Shown here: positions 8,884 to 18,800 of the stretch, piece after piece | How the letters are laid out: the number at the start of each line of letters is the position of its first letter | Position numbering within the stretch: position 1 is the stretch's first letter | Assembly (NCBI GenBank): GCA_020633075.1 | Contig: JACKEI010000001.1 | Coordinates: 806,001 to 870,000, forward strand | DNA from: Sandaracinaceae bacterium | GTDB taxonomy: Bacteria > Myxococcota_A > Polyangia > Polyangiales > Houyiibacteriaceae | Length of the DNA: 64,000 nt | Reading direction: 5' to 3' | Notes under the pieces: generated by a model | Told to the model about the DNA's origin: nothing | Databases searched by the model: none | What the model saw: only the letters and a program-made list of their open reading frames with translations | Translations under genes and position numbers: made by a program

Positions 8884-9684
8884 TCAGGAGACGTCCATTG
8901 GGCTGAAGAGATAGTCGTGTGTGGGGTCTCCACCGTCAAGCTCGCCGTTGCGTCCGATTCTAGCGATTGCGTAGCCGAAGTCACGCATGGTTCTTTTTAT
9001 TTCTTCTGCTTGATGTAGGCGGAAAATGTTTACCTTGTCCGAGAAGTCGGAGGGTGGAAGGATTTCCATGATGACGAATGGTCGAAGGGTGCGTAGAGTG
9101 TTCGACATTCCTCTGATTACTTCTAGCTCGGCTCCCTCGACGTCAATCTTGGCCAAAAAATTCATTTCCGTGATTCCCAGCGACTCAAACGCCACGTCCG
9201 CCCGAAACACAGGAACAAGCCGACTGGCGCCGTAGAAGCTGTCGTCGCGAATGTTGTCGTTGATGCTCGCGCCAGGGTCGGCCGAACCCGGGGACGTTAC
9301 GAGCAGTCGGGTCAGCCTGTCGTCGCCGCCCAACGCGACCGGAACGATGGTTGCGCGGGTCATCTGGTTGCAATGAATGAGATTTTCAACGTACCGAGCG
9401 GCGATGATATTTGGCTCAAATCCGATATATCGGCACTCATTTCCGGCGATGAGCGAGAATTTGATCAGTGTTTGTCCGATGTTCACGCCGATGTCGACGA
9501 GTAGGCGACCCGGTGTGTACAAGCGCTCGATAACGACGCCAACGTGCTCTTCGTGTGCATCGAGGTTGGCCCGTCCAATGCCCGCTGTGACCGGAATCTT
9601 TACGCTACGTGTGCCACGGGATACTGTGAGATTGTAGTTTATGCGCTGCGCTACAAATTGCTTCAAATCCTTAATATTTTTCAT
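8884..9684 (-). CDS. FkbM family SAM-dependent methyltransferase
   Basis: This 266-residue protein from ATG 9684 has SAM-binding motif I in LLVDIGVNIGQT (about 61-72) and the FkbM signature KIDVEGAELEVI (about 179-190). FkbM enzymes O-methylate hydroxyl groups of sugars or polyketides, so methylation of a glycan residue is the likely role. The gene is visibly richer in A and T and in codons such as ATT, TTT and AAT than any neighbour, which suggests recent acquisition. An upstream open extension to 10497 overlaps asnB and is rejected. A TATAAA box lies just upstream. Confidence 0.85.
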   Translation of the reverse strand: MKNIKDLKQFVAQRINYNLTVSRGTRSVKIPVTAGIGRANLDAHEEHVGVVIERLYTPGRLLVDIGVNIGQTLIKFSLIAGNECRYIGFEPNIIAARYVENLIHCNQMTRATIVPVALGGDDRLTRLLVTSPGSADPGASINDNIRDDSFYGASRLVPVFRADVAFESLGITEMNFLAKIDVEGAELEVIRGMSNTLRTLRPFVIMEILPPSDFSDKVNIFRLHQAEEIKRTMRDFGYAIARIGRNGELDGGDPTHDYLFSPMDVS

Positions 9685-9693
9685 GCGACACCA

Positions 9694-9721
9694 TTTATAC
9701 GACTTCGCCGAATCATGTTTA
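9694..9721 (-). promoter_or_regulatory. Possible sigma70-type promoter of the FkbM gene
   Basis: Read on the minus strand, TAAACA (9721-9716) and TATAAA (9699-9694) are separated by 16 bases. They lie in the 74-base gap between asnB and the FkbM gene. Transcription would start only a few bases before the ATG at 9684. The -10 box is good, the -35 box is only a partial match, and the surrounding DNA is AT-rich, so chance is possible. Confidence 0.3.
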
Positions 9722-9758
9722 GATTTGCCCCGCTGATGGTGATTGGGTAGCGCGAGAG

Positions 9759-11663
9759 TCACGCGGCCAGTGGCGACTTCCAGGCACGATGCCACGCCTG
9801 GAACATCAAAACGCACCAAATCTGAGCGTGGGTGGATGCGTCTCCCCGCTTGTGCCGGCGCCAGAGTTTGTCGACTGCGTTCCAGTGCAGGAGGCCGTCC
9901 CGCCGGATGTCCGCTTCGTCCAACAACGACTCCGCCCAGTCCCGCAGCTCGTGGTGCAGCCAGTGGTGAATGGGTATTCCGAAACCCATCTTGGGGCGTG
10001 CGGACATCTCCGGAGGCACGTGGCGGCTCAGGACCGTCCGCAGGGGCAGCTTCGACCCGTCGACGCCGGTCCAGCGGCGCTTGTCGGGCTGTCGCAGGGC
10101 AAACTCGACGACCCGATAGTCGAGAAGGGGGACGCGCGCCTCTAGGCTGCATGCCATGCTGGCGCGGTCCACCTTGGTCAGGATGTCGCCTGGCAGGTAG
10201 CCGCCGAGGTCCGCCCGCACCATCCACTCCGTGCCGCTTTCGTCGCCGAACGTGTCGTGCGGCTCCCAACTCTCGGCCGGCCAGTCGGGCGCGAGGTGGA
10301 CGCAACGGACGATTGCGTCCGGGACCTTCCAGATTGTCTGAAAGTGCTGCAGCACCTCGCGGGCGTCGCGCGCCCCGAGCACGCGCGCCAGCTGAAGGAC
10401 CCGCAGCTTCTGTTCGGAGAGCGGCAGTGCGTGCAGGGAGCGGAGGTCGGGCACCATCCGCTTCAGGGGTGACGGCACCCGCTGCGCGATGCGCCACAGC
10501 TTGCTGCCGCGCGCGTAGCGAGTGTACCCCGCGAAGAGCTCGTCACCCCCGTCGCCGGACAGGGCTACCGTCACCTCGGTGCGTGCGAGCTTGCTCACCA
10601 GATAGGTGGGCACCTGCGAGGAGTCGGCGAAAGGCTCCGTGTAGATGTCGCCCAGCTGTGGGATGATCGCTAGGGCCTCGCGCGCCCCGACGGTCATGGT
10701 GGTGTGCTGCGTGCCCAGATGCGCCGCGATGCGCGCAGCATAGGTGGACTCGTCGTGGCGCGGGTCTTCGAAGCCGATCGAGTACGTGCGGATTGGCGTC
10801 GATGACTGGCGCTGGGCGAGCGCGACGACCGTGGATGAGTCCACGCCACCCGACAGGAACGCACCCACGGGGACGTCCGCCGCCAGGCGTAGCCGAACGC
10901 TATCGCTGAGCAGGAGCTCGAGCTCGTCCGCCGTCGCTTCGGCCGAGAGCGCGCTCGTTTGGCTGGGCGGATGGGCGTTGTGTGTCCAATAGTCTGTTAC
11001 CGTCGGCGGAGCGGCCGGCTGCTGGAAGGTGAGCAGGGAGCCCGGAGCGACCTTGTGAAACCCTTCGAGAATGCAGCGCTCCCACGGGACGTAGCCATAC
11101 ATGAAGTAGGCCGCCAACGCTTCGCGGTCCACGTTGGGCGAAGCCCCCACGACACGGATGGCCGCTAGGTCGGACGCAAAGCACAGCAGGCCCTGATGGC
11201 GACCCCAATACAGGGGCTTGATGCCGAGCCGGTCGCGCCCAAGCGTCAGGGTCTTTTCGTGCGTGTCCCAAACGCCAAAGGCGAACATGCCGTTGCATCG
11301 TTCAACGGCGCCTTGGACACCCCACCGCTCGAACGCGTTGACCAGCACCTCGGTGTCGCACTCGCTCTTGAAGCGATAGCCCGCGCCCTCGAGGTCGGCG
11401 CGGAGCTCTGCGTGGTTGAAGACCTCGCCGTTATAGGTCGCAACGAAGCGCCCAGAAGCGGACGCGAACGGCTGGCGACCAGCGTCGGACAAGTCGAATA
11501 TCGCGAGGCGCGCGTGGGCCAGAGCGACCTGGCTGCGGGCGTCTTCGTAGGTTCCTACGCCATCTGGACCGCGGTGACGCAGCGCGGCCGCCATGCGCCC
11601 CACGAGTTCCAGGTGAGGTGCGCTACCAGGTTCGTGGCCCCAGACCCCGGCGATGCCGCACAT
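9759..11663 (-). CDS. asnB: Asparagine synthetase (glutamine-hydrolysing), AsnB type
   Basis: This 634-residue two-domain enzyme has an N-terminal class II glutaminase beginning MCGIAGVWG (nucleophile C2), with RHRGPDG and TYNGEVFNH. The C-terminal synthetase has PP-loop SGGVDSS at 271-277 and the later LSGDGGDELFAGY. It converts aspartate and glutamine to asparagine. Homologues in polysaccharide clusters (WbpS-like) instead amidate sugar carboxylates or make amidated sugars. The length is typical. It starts four bases before the RmlD-like stop (11668), so the two are co-transcribed. The glycan setting suggests the surface-sugar role, but a housekeeping role cannot be excluded. Confidence 0.85.
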   Translation of the reverse strand: MCGIAGVWGHEPGSAPHLELVGRMAAALRHRGPDGVGTYEDARSQVALAHARLAIFDLSDAGRQPFASASGRFVATYNGEVFNHAELRADLEGAGYRFKSECDTEVLVNAFERWGVQGAVERCNGMFAFGVWDTHEKTLTLGRDRLGIKPLYWGRHQGLLCFASDLAAIRVVGASPNVDREALAAYFMYGYVPWERCILEGFHKVAPGSLLTFQQPAAPPTVTDYWTHNAHPPSQTSALSAEATADELELLLSDSVRLRLAADVPVGAFLSGGVDSSTVVALAQRQSSTPIRTYSIGFEDPRHDESTYAARIAAHLGTQHTTMTVGAREALAIIPQLGDIYTEPFADSSQVPTYLVSKLARTEVTVALSGDGGDELFAGYTRYARGSKLWRIAQRVPSPLKRMVPDLRSLHALPLSEQKLRVLQLARVLGARDAREVLQHFQTIWKVPDAIVRCVHLAPDWPAESWEPHDTFGDESGTEWMVRADLGGYLPGDILTKVDRASMACSLEARVPLLDYRVVEFALRQPDKRRWTGVDGSKLPLRTVLSRHVPPEMSARPKMGFGIPIHHWLHHELRDWAESLLDEADIRRDGLLHWNAVDKLWRRHKRGDASTHAQIWCVLMFQAWHRAWKSPLAA

Positions 11664-11667
11664 CGCC

Positions 11668-12573
11668 TCAGAGGTACCCCTGGTAGTACTCGTCCAAGTA
11701 CTCCTTCAGGCACACCCGCCAATCACGCATGACGTTCAGCCCGCGCATGGTCAGCTTCTGCGCGATGAGCCGTTCCGAAGGCGGACGCGCCGCGAAGTAC
11801 TCCTTCGCGAAGTAGTCCGAGCCGACGGGTGTGACCTGAATGTCCGCTGCCAATCCCAAGAGTTCGACGAGGTGCTGCGCCACCTCTAGGCGGCCGGTGA
11901 CACCGCCGCAGACCATGTTGTAGATGCCCCAGTGGCGGTGCTCGAGCAGCAGCTTCACGTTGCGCGCGAAGTCGTGCGTGTAGGTCGGGGTGCCGAGCTT
12001 GTCGTCCACCACGAAGAGCTCGGTCTTGCCGGCCTTCAGCTGCGCCATCAGCTTCTGGATGAATTTCTTGTCCTTGGAGGGACCGGCTCCCATCATCCAG
12101 CCTGCGCGACACACTAGGTGCTGGCGGCAGTTCTCCGCGATGAAGCGCTCGCCCATGTACTTGGAGCGCGCGTAGTGCCCCAGCGGGTTGGGCGTGTCCC
12201 AGTCGTCGTAGGTCTCCTGGGCGCCGTCGAAGATGCCGGCGGTGGAGATGTAGAGGATGGGGATGCCCAGGTCGTTCGCGATGTGCGCCGCGTTCTCAAC
12301 CGCCAGGGTGTTGGTCTGGTAGCAGTCCTCGTAGTTCTCTTCGCAGTACTCAAGGCTGGTGTGTGCGCCCAGGTGGAACAGGTAGTCCGGGGCGAAGTCC
12401 ATCACGTCTTTGCGGTAGGCGGCCGCGTCACGGAAGTCCAAGAAGGTCAGCCAGTCTACGTTCACGTCCTTGTCGGTGCACTTGAGCACGAACTGGTCGG
12501 AGAGGACCTTCTGGAACGCCTCACCGAGCATGCCCCCGGCGCCGGCGATGTAGATTTTCTTTTTGTCGCTCAT
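11668..12573 (-). CDS. NAD(P)-dependent sugar reductase/epimerase, RmlD-like
   Basis: This 301-residue extended short-chain dehydrogenase has a Rossmann motif GAGGMLG at 11-17, a substrate-side STAGIFDG and the catalytic Y-x3-K in HYARSKYMGE. The layout is that of RmlD_sub_bind proteins, which reduce 4-keto nucleotide sugars such as dTDP-4-keto-rhamnose. RmlA, B and C partners are not in the window, so the substrate is open. It lies between asnB and a GT4 gene, all on the minus strand with gaps of four and nine bases. It is probably a nucleotide-sugar biosynthesis step for the same glycan. Confidence 0.8.
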   Translation of the reverse strand: MSDKKKIYIAGAGGMLGEAFQKVLSDQFVLKCTDKDVNVDWLTFLDFRDAAAYRKDVMDFAPDYLFHLGAHTSLEYCEENYEDCYQTNTLAVENAAHIANDLGIPILYISTAGIFDGAQETYDDWDTPNPLGHYARSKYMGERFIAENCRQHLVCRAGWMMGAGPSKDKKFIQKLMAQLKAGKTELFVVDDKLGTPTYTHDFARNVKLLLEHRHWGIYNMVCGGVTGRLEVAQHLVELLGLAADIQVTPVGSDYFAKEYFAARPPSERLIAQKLTMRGLNVMRDWRVCLKEYLDEYYQGYL

Positions 12574-12582
12574 GTCGCTGTC

Positions 12583-13695
12583 TTATAGCCCAGTCAGAAC
12601 GTCACGGTACACCTGGGCGATGGCTCGTGTGGAGTAGTTCGCTTCCGCCTTCTTGCGGGCGGCCGTACCTAGGCGCTCGCGCAGCGCCGGGTCACGGATC
12701 AGTCGCTCGAGCGCCTCGAGCCAGTCTGAGTCGCTCTCGACCAGGAGTCCATTCACGTCGTGGTCGATAATCATGGGTGTGGTCCCGACCTTGGTGGCGA
12801 CCGCCGGCAGGCCGAACATCATGTACTGAATGGCCTTGAGGCCGCTCTTGCCGAGCACCCAGTCGTCGATGGGCAGGGGGTACACGCCGATGTCGAAGGT
12901 CTGCAGGTCCTCGACTTCGCGTTCGTTGGTCCAACGGACGACTTCGAGGTCCACGCCTTCGAGTTCATAGTCGAAGTTGCCGATCACCTTGAGGCGGAAC
13001 GGAACGCGAGCCGCAAGCTGCTGGAACACTGGCTGCAGCATATCGAGGTAGATCTTGGACGAGAACGTGCCGGTCCACCCCACGGTGACGACGTGGTCGT
13101 TGCTGTAGTCATTTGCGGGCACGAAGCGATCGGCGTCGACCGAGGAGGAGATGTACGTGCAGCGCTTGCACTCGTTGATGGCGAGGCAGAAGTCGTTCAG
13201 ATACGGCGAGGACGTGATTACGTGGTCAGCGTGGCGGATCAGGTAGCGTGCTTTGGCGGGCCCTTTGAGACGCCGCAGCAGGTGGTTCGGGTTGTAGTCC
13301 TTGGGGATGGCCTGCTCGGTGAGAACGTTGTCCTCCACATCGAACACGAGCGACCTTGCGAGCCGCCGCGTCAGGCGCTCGAACACGGACGTCCCGAAAG
13401 GGGTCACCCACATGAACACGTAGACCACGTCATAGCGGCGGATCCGAGTCATGTCGCGCAGCCGCCGGGCGTGTCCACGCAGTGTCCCTGCGACCTTCTG
13501 CGCTAGTTTCCCGGGCTCGTACGCGACGCGCCACATCGCGGCGTCCATGAACGACGACACGTCTATCTCGTAGCCGGCGTCTCGCCAGTCCGCGAAATAC
13601 TGCTCGTACTTGAGCCGCTGCCCCGCGGCGACTCCTTGCGGAAATGGGCAGAGCACCAGCATGCGGCGGGGCCGAGCGTCGTCGGTACCCGTCAT
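12583..13695 (-). CDS. Glycosyltransferase family 4-like protein
   Basis: This is a 370-residue GT-B type protein. The start is ATG 13695, which overlaps the upstream gene's stop (ATGA at 13692-13695); an open extension to 13800 is not family-like. The N-terminal part reads RRMLVLCPFPQGVAAGQRLKY. A mid-protein VVTVGWTGTFSSKIYL marks the start of the donor domain. The C-terminal IGVYPLPIDDWVLGKSGLKA and VNGLLVESDSDWLEALERL match the donor-binding half of GT4 proteins. Cytoplasmic, with no membrane span. Substrates unknown; its coupling to another GT4 gene suggests two successive additions to one oligosaccharide. Confidence 0.82.
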   Translation of the reverse strand: MTGTDDARPRRMLVLCPFPQGVAAGQRLKYEQYFADWRDAGYEIDVSSFMDAAMWRVAYEPGKLAQKVAGTLRGHARRLRDMTRIRRYDVVYVFMWVTPFGTSVFERLTRRLARSLVFDVEDNVLTEQAIPKDYNPNHLLRRLKGPAKARYLIRHADHVITSSPYLNDFCLAINECKRCTYISSSVDADRFVPANDYSNDHVVTVGWTGTFSSKIYLDMLQPVFQQLAARVPFRLKVIGNFDYELEGVDLEVVRWTNEREVEDLQTFDIGVYPLPIDDWVLGKSGLKAIQYMMFGLPAVATKVGTTPMIIDHDVNGLLVESDSDWLEALERLIRDPALRERLGTAARKKAEANYSTRAIAQVYRDVLTGL

Positions 13696-14918
13696 GCGTG
13701 GGCCGCGCTCTCTCCTGGAGCCGTAAGGCTCAGGTAGATGCCGCGGTACGCTGCCACCCCCGCATCGAGCGAGAACAACGAGCGGGCCGTGGAGACGCAC
13801 CGCGCCGGAGTCCCTTCTTCGGCCAGCAAGGAGAGCAGCCGGTCCGTAGCCTCTGCGTGGTCCACGTCTGTAAAGGTCGAGAGCGCCACGCCGACGCGCT
13901 CACCCTCGAGGATGGCTTCCATGTCGCCGACCTTGGTGTTGCCCACGCAGGGCACGCCACATCCCAAGTACTCGGCGAGCTTGGTGGGCGCGCTCGCGAT
14001 CTTGGAGTAGGCGGGTTTGATGATCGCTGCGCCAACGGTCATGCGCCGCACCAAGCTGGGGACGTCGCGGTGTTCCGCGGCGAGGAGCTCGTATTGGTCC
14101 TCGTTCACTCCCATGTCACGGAGCGTCTTGATGATGTACTCGTGCTCGCTGCGGTTGACGATGAGCATCCGAGCGTCTGGACGCCGCTTGAGGATGGCCT
14201 GGTAGAACGCCACGACCTCTTCGAACAGGTACCAGGTTCCAACCGACCCCAGATACCCAAAGGTGAAGGGCGTGGCGTCACTTGTGGTGACGGGCGGGCT
14301 GAAGCGCTCGAGGTCGGCGCACGTTGGAATGACCGTCAAGTTGAGCTTGCGGCCCTCCAAGTACGGGAACGTAGCGATCTCTCTAGCGGACGCATGGGTG
14401 AGCGTCACGATGTGGTCGGCCGCGAGAAGGAAACGCCGTTCGAGCGCCTTCGTGACACGGAAGAGCCGGCCGTTTGCAGGCCAGAGTCCACCGTCGACGC
14501 GCTCGTCCGCCCAGAATCCGCGCATATCGAAGATGAACTTGGCGCCCGCCGCCGCCTTGACGCTGATCGCCATCAGAGCTGGCACATAGGAGCGCGCATG
14601 GACGATGCCTACTCCCTCCCGCCGCGCGATGCGCACGGCAAGCAGCGTTCCCGCAGCGATGTCGAACGCAGTGGCCGGCGCCGAGGGCGACTTGTGATAG
14701 GCGAGCGGGTACCAACGGATACCCGCCGTCTCGAGCAGCTGTCGCATGGCGTCCATGCGGACTGCGTTCGTCCGGTCCGCCTGCTTCTCGAACGAGATCA
14801 GATGGACTGGTCCGTCTTCCGCCAACTGTTCGAGGTAGGCTAACACTTGGCTCTGACCAAGCGGCTCGAGCATCCCATCGTAGGAAATGTAGAGTACGGG
14901 CAGCACGTGGTAACTCAT
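13692..14918 (-). CDS. Glycosyltransferase family 4
   Basis: This 408-residue protein begins with the glycosyltransferase pattern VLYISYDGMLEPLGQSQV, where the GQSQV loop is typical of this GT4 subgroup. It continues with HARSYVPALMA and FIFDMRGFWADE. The C-terminal domain has FGYLGSVGTWYLFEE and the donor-binding APTKLAEYLGCGVP. It overlaps the next GT4 gene by four bases. It is divergent from the class I methyltransferase gene (starts 14918 and 15018), so the 99 bases between hold the promoters for both. The sugar specificity cannot be read from the sequence. Confidence 0.87.
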   Translation of the reverse strand: MSYHVLPVLYISYDGMLEPLGQSQVLAYLEQLAEDGPVHLISFEKQADRTNAVRMDAMRQLLETAGIRWYPLAYHKSPSAPATAFDIAAGTLLAVRIARREGVGIVHARSYVPALMAISVKAAAGAKFIFDMRGFWADERVDGGLWPANGRLFRVTKALERRFLLAADHIVTLTHASAREIATFPYLEGRKLNLTVIPTCADLERFSPPVTTSDATPFTFGYLGSVGTWYLFEEVVAFYQAILKRRPDARMLIVNRSEHEYIIKTLRDMGVNEDQYELLAAEHRDVPSLVRRMTVGAAIIKPAYSKIASAPTKLAEYLGCGVPCVGNTKVGDMEAILEGERVGVALSTFTDVDHAEATDRLLSLLAEEGTPARCVSTARSLFSLDAGVAAYRGIYLSLTAPGESAAHA

Positions 14919-15017
14919 CTTGCAGAACCATCGCGAGCGGGCAAGTGCAGCGGATGCATCTCACAGGGTCCGTCGGACGCTTGCCCCGGAGCCTGTGGCC
15001 CACCATCATCGGGACCC

Positions 15018-15851
15018 ATGGCCAACCTCGACCCCAAGACGGTCGCCTCATTCGGCGACGAATGGTCGCGCTTCCAGCAAGAAGCGCTCCCCACGGAGGA
15101 GCACCAGCGCCTGTTCGACGCATACTTCTCCGTGTTTCCGTGGGCCAATGTACCAGAGGGCGCGTGCGGCGCGGACATCGGTTGCGGGACGGGGCGCTGG
15201 GCGCGGTTGGCCGCAGCACGGGTAGGGCACCTGACATGTGTGGACGCAAGCCCTGAAGCACTGGGCGTCGCGAAGGCGCACCTTGCGGACGTGGACAACT
15301 GCTCGTTCGCTCTCGCGAGCGTCGACGAGCTCCCGTTCGAGCCTGGCTCTCTGGACTTCCTCTACAGCCTGGGCGTTCTTCACCACGTCCCGTCCACCCC
15401 CGACGCCATCAAGGCCTGCGCGCAAGCGCTGAAGCCCGGCGCGCCCATGCTGCTGTACCTCTACTACCGCTTCGACAACCGTCCCAAGTGGTTTGCGCTC
15501 ACGTGGCGTGCGTCGGAGCTGCTGCGCGCGCGCATCTCGCGGCTGCCGGGTAGCGCCAAAGCGGCAGTCTGCGACGTGCTCGCGGCGGGCATCTACTGGC
15601 CACTGGCTCGAGGCGCCGCAGCCGCCGAGCGCCTGGGCGCCGACGTGCACCACGTGCCGCTCTCGGCCTACCGCCACCTCTCGTTCTACACGATGCGGAC
15701 AGACGCGCGGGACCGCTTCGGCACGCCCCTCGAGCAGCGCTTCACGCGCGACGAGATCCGCGCCATGATGGAGGACGCTGGCCTCGAGCGCGTAGCGTTC
15801 TCCGAAGGCGAGCCGTACTGGTGCGCGGTCGGGTTTCGACGCGCACCGTAA
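15018..15851 (+). CDS. Class I SAM-dependent methyltransferase
   Basis: This 277-residue methyltransferase of the Methyltransf_11 type has motif I GADIGCGTGRWARLA, the acidic end of strand 2 in TCVDASPE, and LYSLGVLHHVPSTPDA after strand 4. ATG 15018 is chosen because the family similarity begins right after it; an upstream frame to 14847 overlaps the divergent GT4 gene. The C-terminal third has a possible short hydrophobic segment. Its stop is one base away from the stop of the convergent TPR gene. Likely substrate: a sugar, lipid or small molecule linked to the polysaccharide cluster; not determinable here. Confidence 0.8.
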   Translation: MANLDPKTVASFGDEWSRFQQEALPTEEHQRLFDAYFSVFPWANVPEGACGADIGCGTGRWARLAAARVGHLTCVDASPEALGVAKAHLADVDNCSFALASVDELPFEPGSLDFLYSLGVLHHVPSTPDAIKACAQALKPGAPMLLYLYYRFDNRPKWFALTWRASELLRARISRLPGSAKAAVCDVLAAGIYWPLARGAAAAERLGADVHHVPLSAYRHLSFYTMRTDARDRFGTPLEQRFTRDEIRAMMEDAGLERVAFSEGEPYWCAVGFRRAP

Positions 15852-15852
15852 G

Positions 15853-18800
15853 CTACTTCCCGTCCTCCTCCGGCAGCTCCGCCAGGTCGAACTCGTTGGA
15901 CGTGACGTCCAGCACGTCGTCGTCGCCGTCTAGATCCACGATCTCTTCGTCGTCCAGCTCCATCATCTCCATGTCGTCGCCGTCGAGCGCCTCGACATCG
16001 TCCTTGGGGAGCGCAGCCACCTGCGACTCCGTCATGCCGTCGCCGCCCACGAAGATGCCGTCGTCGGAGGGGAAGCTGACGCGGCCGGTCTCGAACGGGT
16101 CCAGCATGCCTTCTGCTTCCTGAATGGCGGCGGGGGCGGGCTCGGAGTCGTGCCGGCTGGTGGACGTGACCTCGTCAGTGAACTCGCTGTCGGGTGCGGC
16201 GCTCCGTACGGGTAAGGGGGGCGGGGGGACTGACCGCGCCGTTGGCAGCGGCGGGGCGACCGACGTCCGTGGCAGGGGGGGCGCGGCGCGGGGGGCGCTG
16301 CGCGTGGCTGCGGCAAAGCCGGGGAGGGGCGGCAGCGCCGACGGACGCGGCGGCGAGGGCACGGCCGGCAGCGGGGGAGGCGCAGGCGGCAGCGGTGGCG
16401 GAACGGACGGCCGCACGCTGATCGGCGCGGGGCGCTCGCTGGGGGGCGGGGGTGGCGCGGAAGAGCGCGTGGTGGGCGCGGGTGGGGTGGACGGCGCTCG
16501 TGGCGGCAACACGGGCGGGGCCACCGGCGGCGGCTTCACCGAGGGGGCCGGAGGGCGCGCTGCGGGTGCTTCCACGGACTCTGCCGCGGCGGGGGCGCTG
16601 GTCACCACACCGCCGTCTGCCTCGGCGTCCGGCTCGGCGTCCGGCTCGGCGTCTAGCGCTGGCTCGTCCGCCGCTTCGAGCTCCGCGCCGAGCTCCGCCT
16701 CGACTGCCTGCACCGTCTCCTCGGCGGGCTCTGCTTGGACCTCGGCCGCGACGTCGGCGGCCTCTGGCTCGGACTCCGGCAGCACGATCGACGGGTTGGT
16801 CAGCTCCTCCGGGGCCTCCTCCGCGACGCTCGCGGCGTCCACGTCGTCCGCCTCGGTCTCGGTCGCCGTGCCATCGCCGTCGTGCTCGCCAGAGTCGACC
16901 TCGCCCACGACACCCACCGCGTCACCGAAGTCGTCCACGATCGGCGCGCTCAGCAGGTCGTCGTCGTCGTCGTCCGGACGCCGCGACGCGCGCTCCAGTC
17001 GCTCGATGGCGGCTAGCGCCTCTTCGTCGCGCGGCGCCTCGCGCAGCACCTGCTTCCAGACGTCCAGCGCCTCGTAGCGGTTGCTCAGCGGACCCTCCCA
17101 GACGGCGGCCAAGCGGCGGCGCATCTGGAGCTTGTGCGCGGCGTCCGTGTTGCGTCGGATGTCGCCCTCGATGGCCATCGTCAGGTCCTGGAAGCGCTCC
17201 GCAGCCTCCAGCGATGCCAGCAGCGCGTCACGCGCCGCCTGGTCGTGGCCGTCCAAGGTCAGCAGCTGCTGGAACACGTCCGCGGCCTCGCTGTGTTGCC
17301 CGCGCCCGACCAGCAGCTCCGCGCGGCGGCGGTACAGGGTCCCCGCGATCTTCGCGTCCAGCGCGTCGTCGATGAGCTCTTCCAGCAGCTTGTCCAGCTT
17401 GGCCTGCTCGTCGCTCGCCGGGCTGAGCGCCACCAGGCGCGCGTACGCGTCGTCGTCCAGCGGCGCCGCGCGCACGCCTTGCTCCACCGTGGCGCGGGCC
17501 TCCGCGTGGCTGCCGAGGCTGGCAAGCAGGTCGGCTGCCCGCAGCAGCGCCGCCACGCCCTTCGGCCCCGCGAATTCCGCCGTCTCGCGGTAGGCCGCGA
17601 TGAGGGCGCGGCGCAGCGTGTCGCCACCGGCCGCGTCGTCCATGCTCGCCACCAGCGTCTCGATCTGGGCGAGCGCCTCCCCGTCGCCGTGGGCCAGGGA
17701 CGTGGCCTTGCGCACGTAGCGCATGGCCGCTTCGTGGTCGCCCACGTTGGTGGCGGCGTAGCGGGCCGCGTGCAGCACCGCCGGGACCGCCTCGGTCGGG
17801 TCGCTGTAGGTCCCCGCGCGCCGGTCCAGCGCTGGCAGGAGATCCGCCGGCCGGTTCGTCGCGGCCGCCAGGGCCTCGGCGCGCTCCAGCAGCGCGTCGT
17901 CCAGCGGTGTGAGGTTCATGGCGCGCAGGATGCGGTCCAGCGCCTCGCTCGGGGCGCCCGCCTTGGTCTCCAGCAGGCCAGCGTGCCGTACCAGCAGCGC
18001 CACCTTGTCCTCCGCGGCCTCGGCGCGGCGGATCAAGGTCTCGTACACCTGCTCCAGGCGCGGGAAGGCCTTCTGCGCCGTCGCTGCGGCGTCCACGCGG
18101 TCCAGCAGGTCGCTGTCGTCCAGGTCGAGAGCGAACGCGCGCAGCAGGGACTCGAGCGCCTTCTGCGGATCCTTCGCGTGGTCTGCGTAGACCTCTGCGG
18201 CGTCCAGCCAGCGGGCCTTGGCCCCCTCTGCCTCGCCCAGCTGGTGCGCCATGCCCGCGTACAAGTCCGCCAGTGTCCCAGCGCGGCCCGTGGCGAGCGC
18301 CAACGTGCGCAGCGCCTGGTGGCTGGGCTCGTGGCCGGCCAGCATGCCCGGCAGCAGGCGCGTGTAGGCCCCCTCCGCGTCCTCGAGCTGCTCCTCGCAC
18401 ACCTTGGCCGCCTCGATGGCGTGCGCGTAGGCCACGGACGGCCCCTCGGCGTGCGCCACGGCCACCAGGCGGTCCAGCACGTCGCGCTGGTACTCGTGCT
18501 GCCCCGTCAGCCCGTAGACCTCCGCCAGCCCCACCAGCGGCTCCAACGCCGCAGGCTCCGCCGTCACCCACGCCACGTAGCCGGGCACGGCGCGCTCCGG
18601 AGTGTTCAGGACCTCGCGGGACAGGGTGATGACCCGCTGCGCGATGGGCACCCGCAGGTCCGGGTCTTCCGTGATGGCCATCTGCCGCTCGAGCGCGTCC
18701 ACCAGCCCGGGGTGGTCTTCGGCGGCGTCGCAGATGGCCACCAGGCGCAGCACGCTCGGCATGTGCTCCGGGTCTGCGTCCAGCGCCGCGCGCAACGCGG

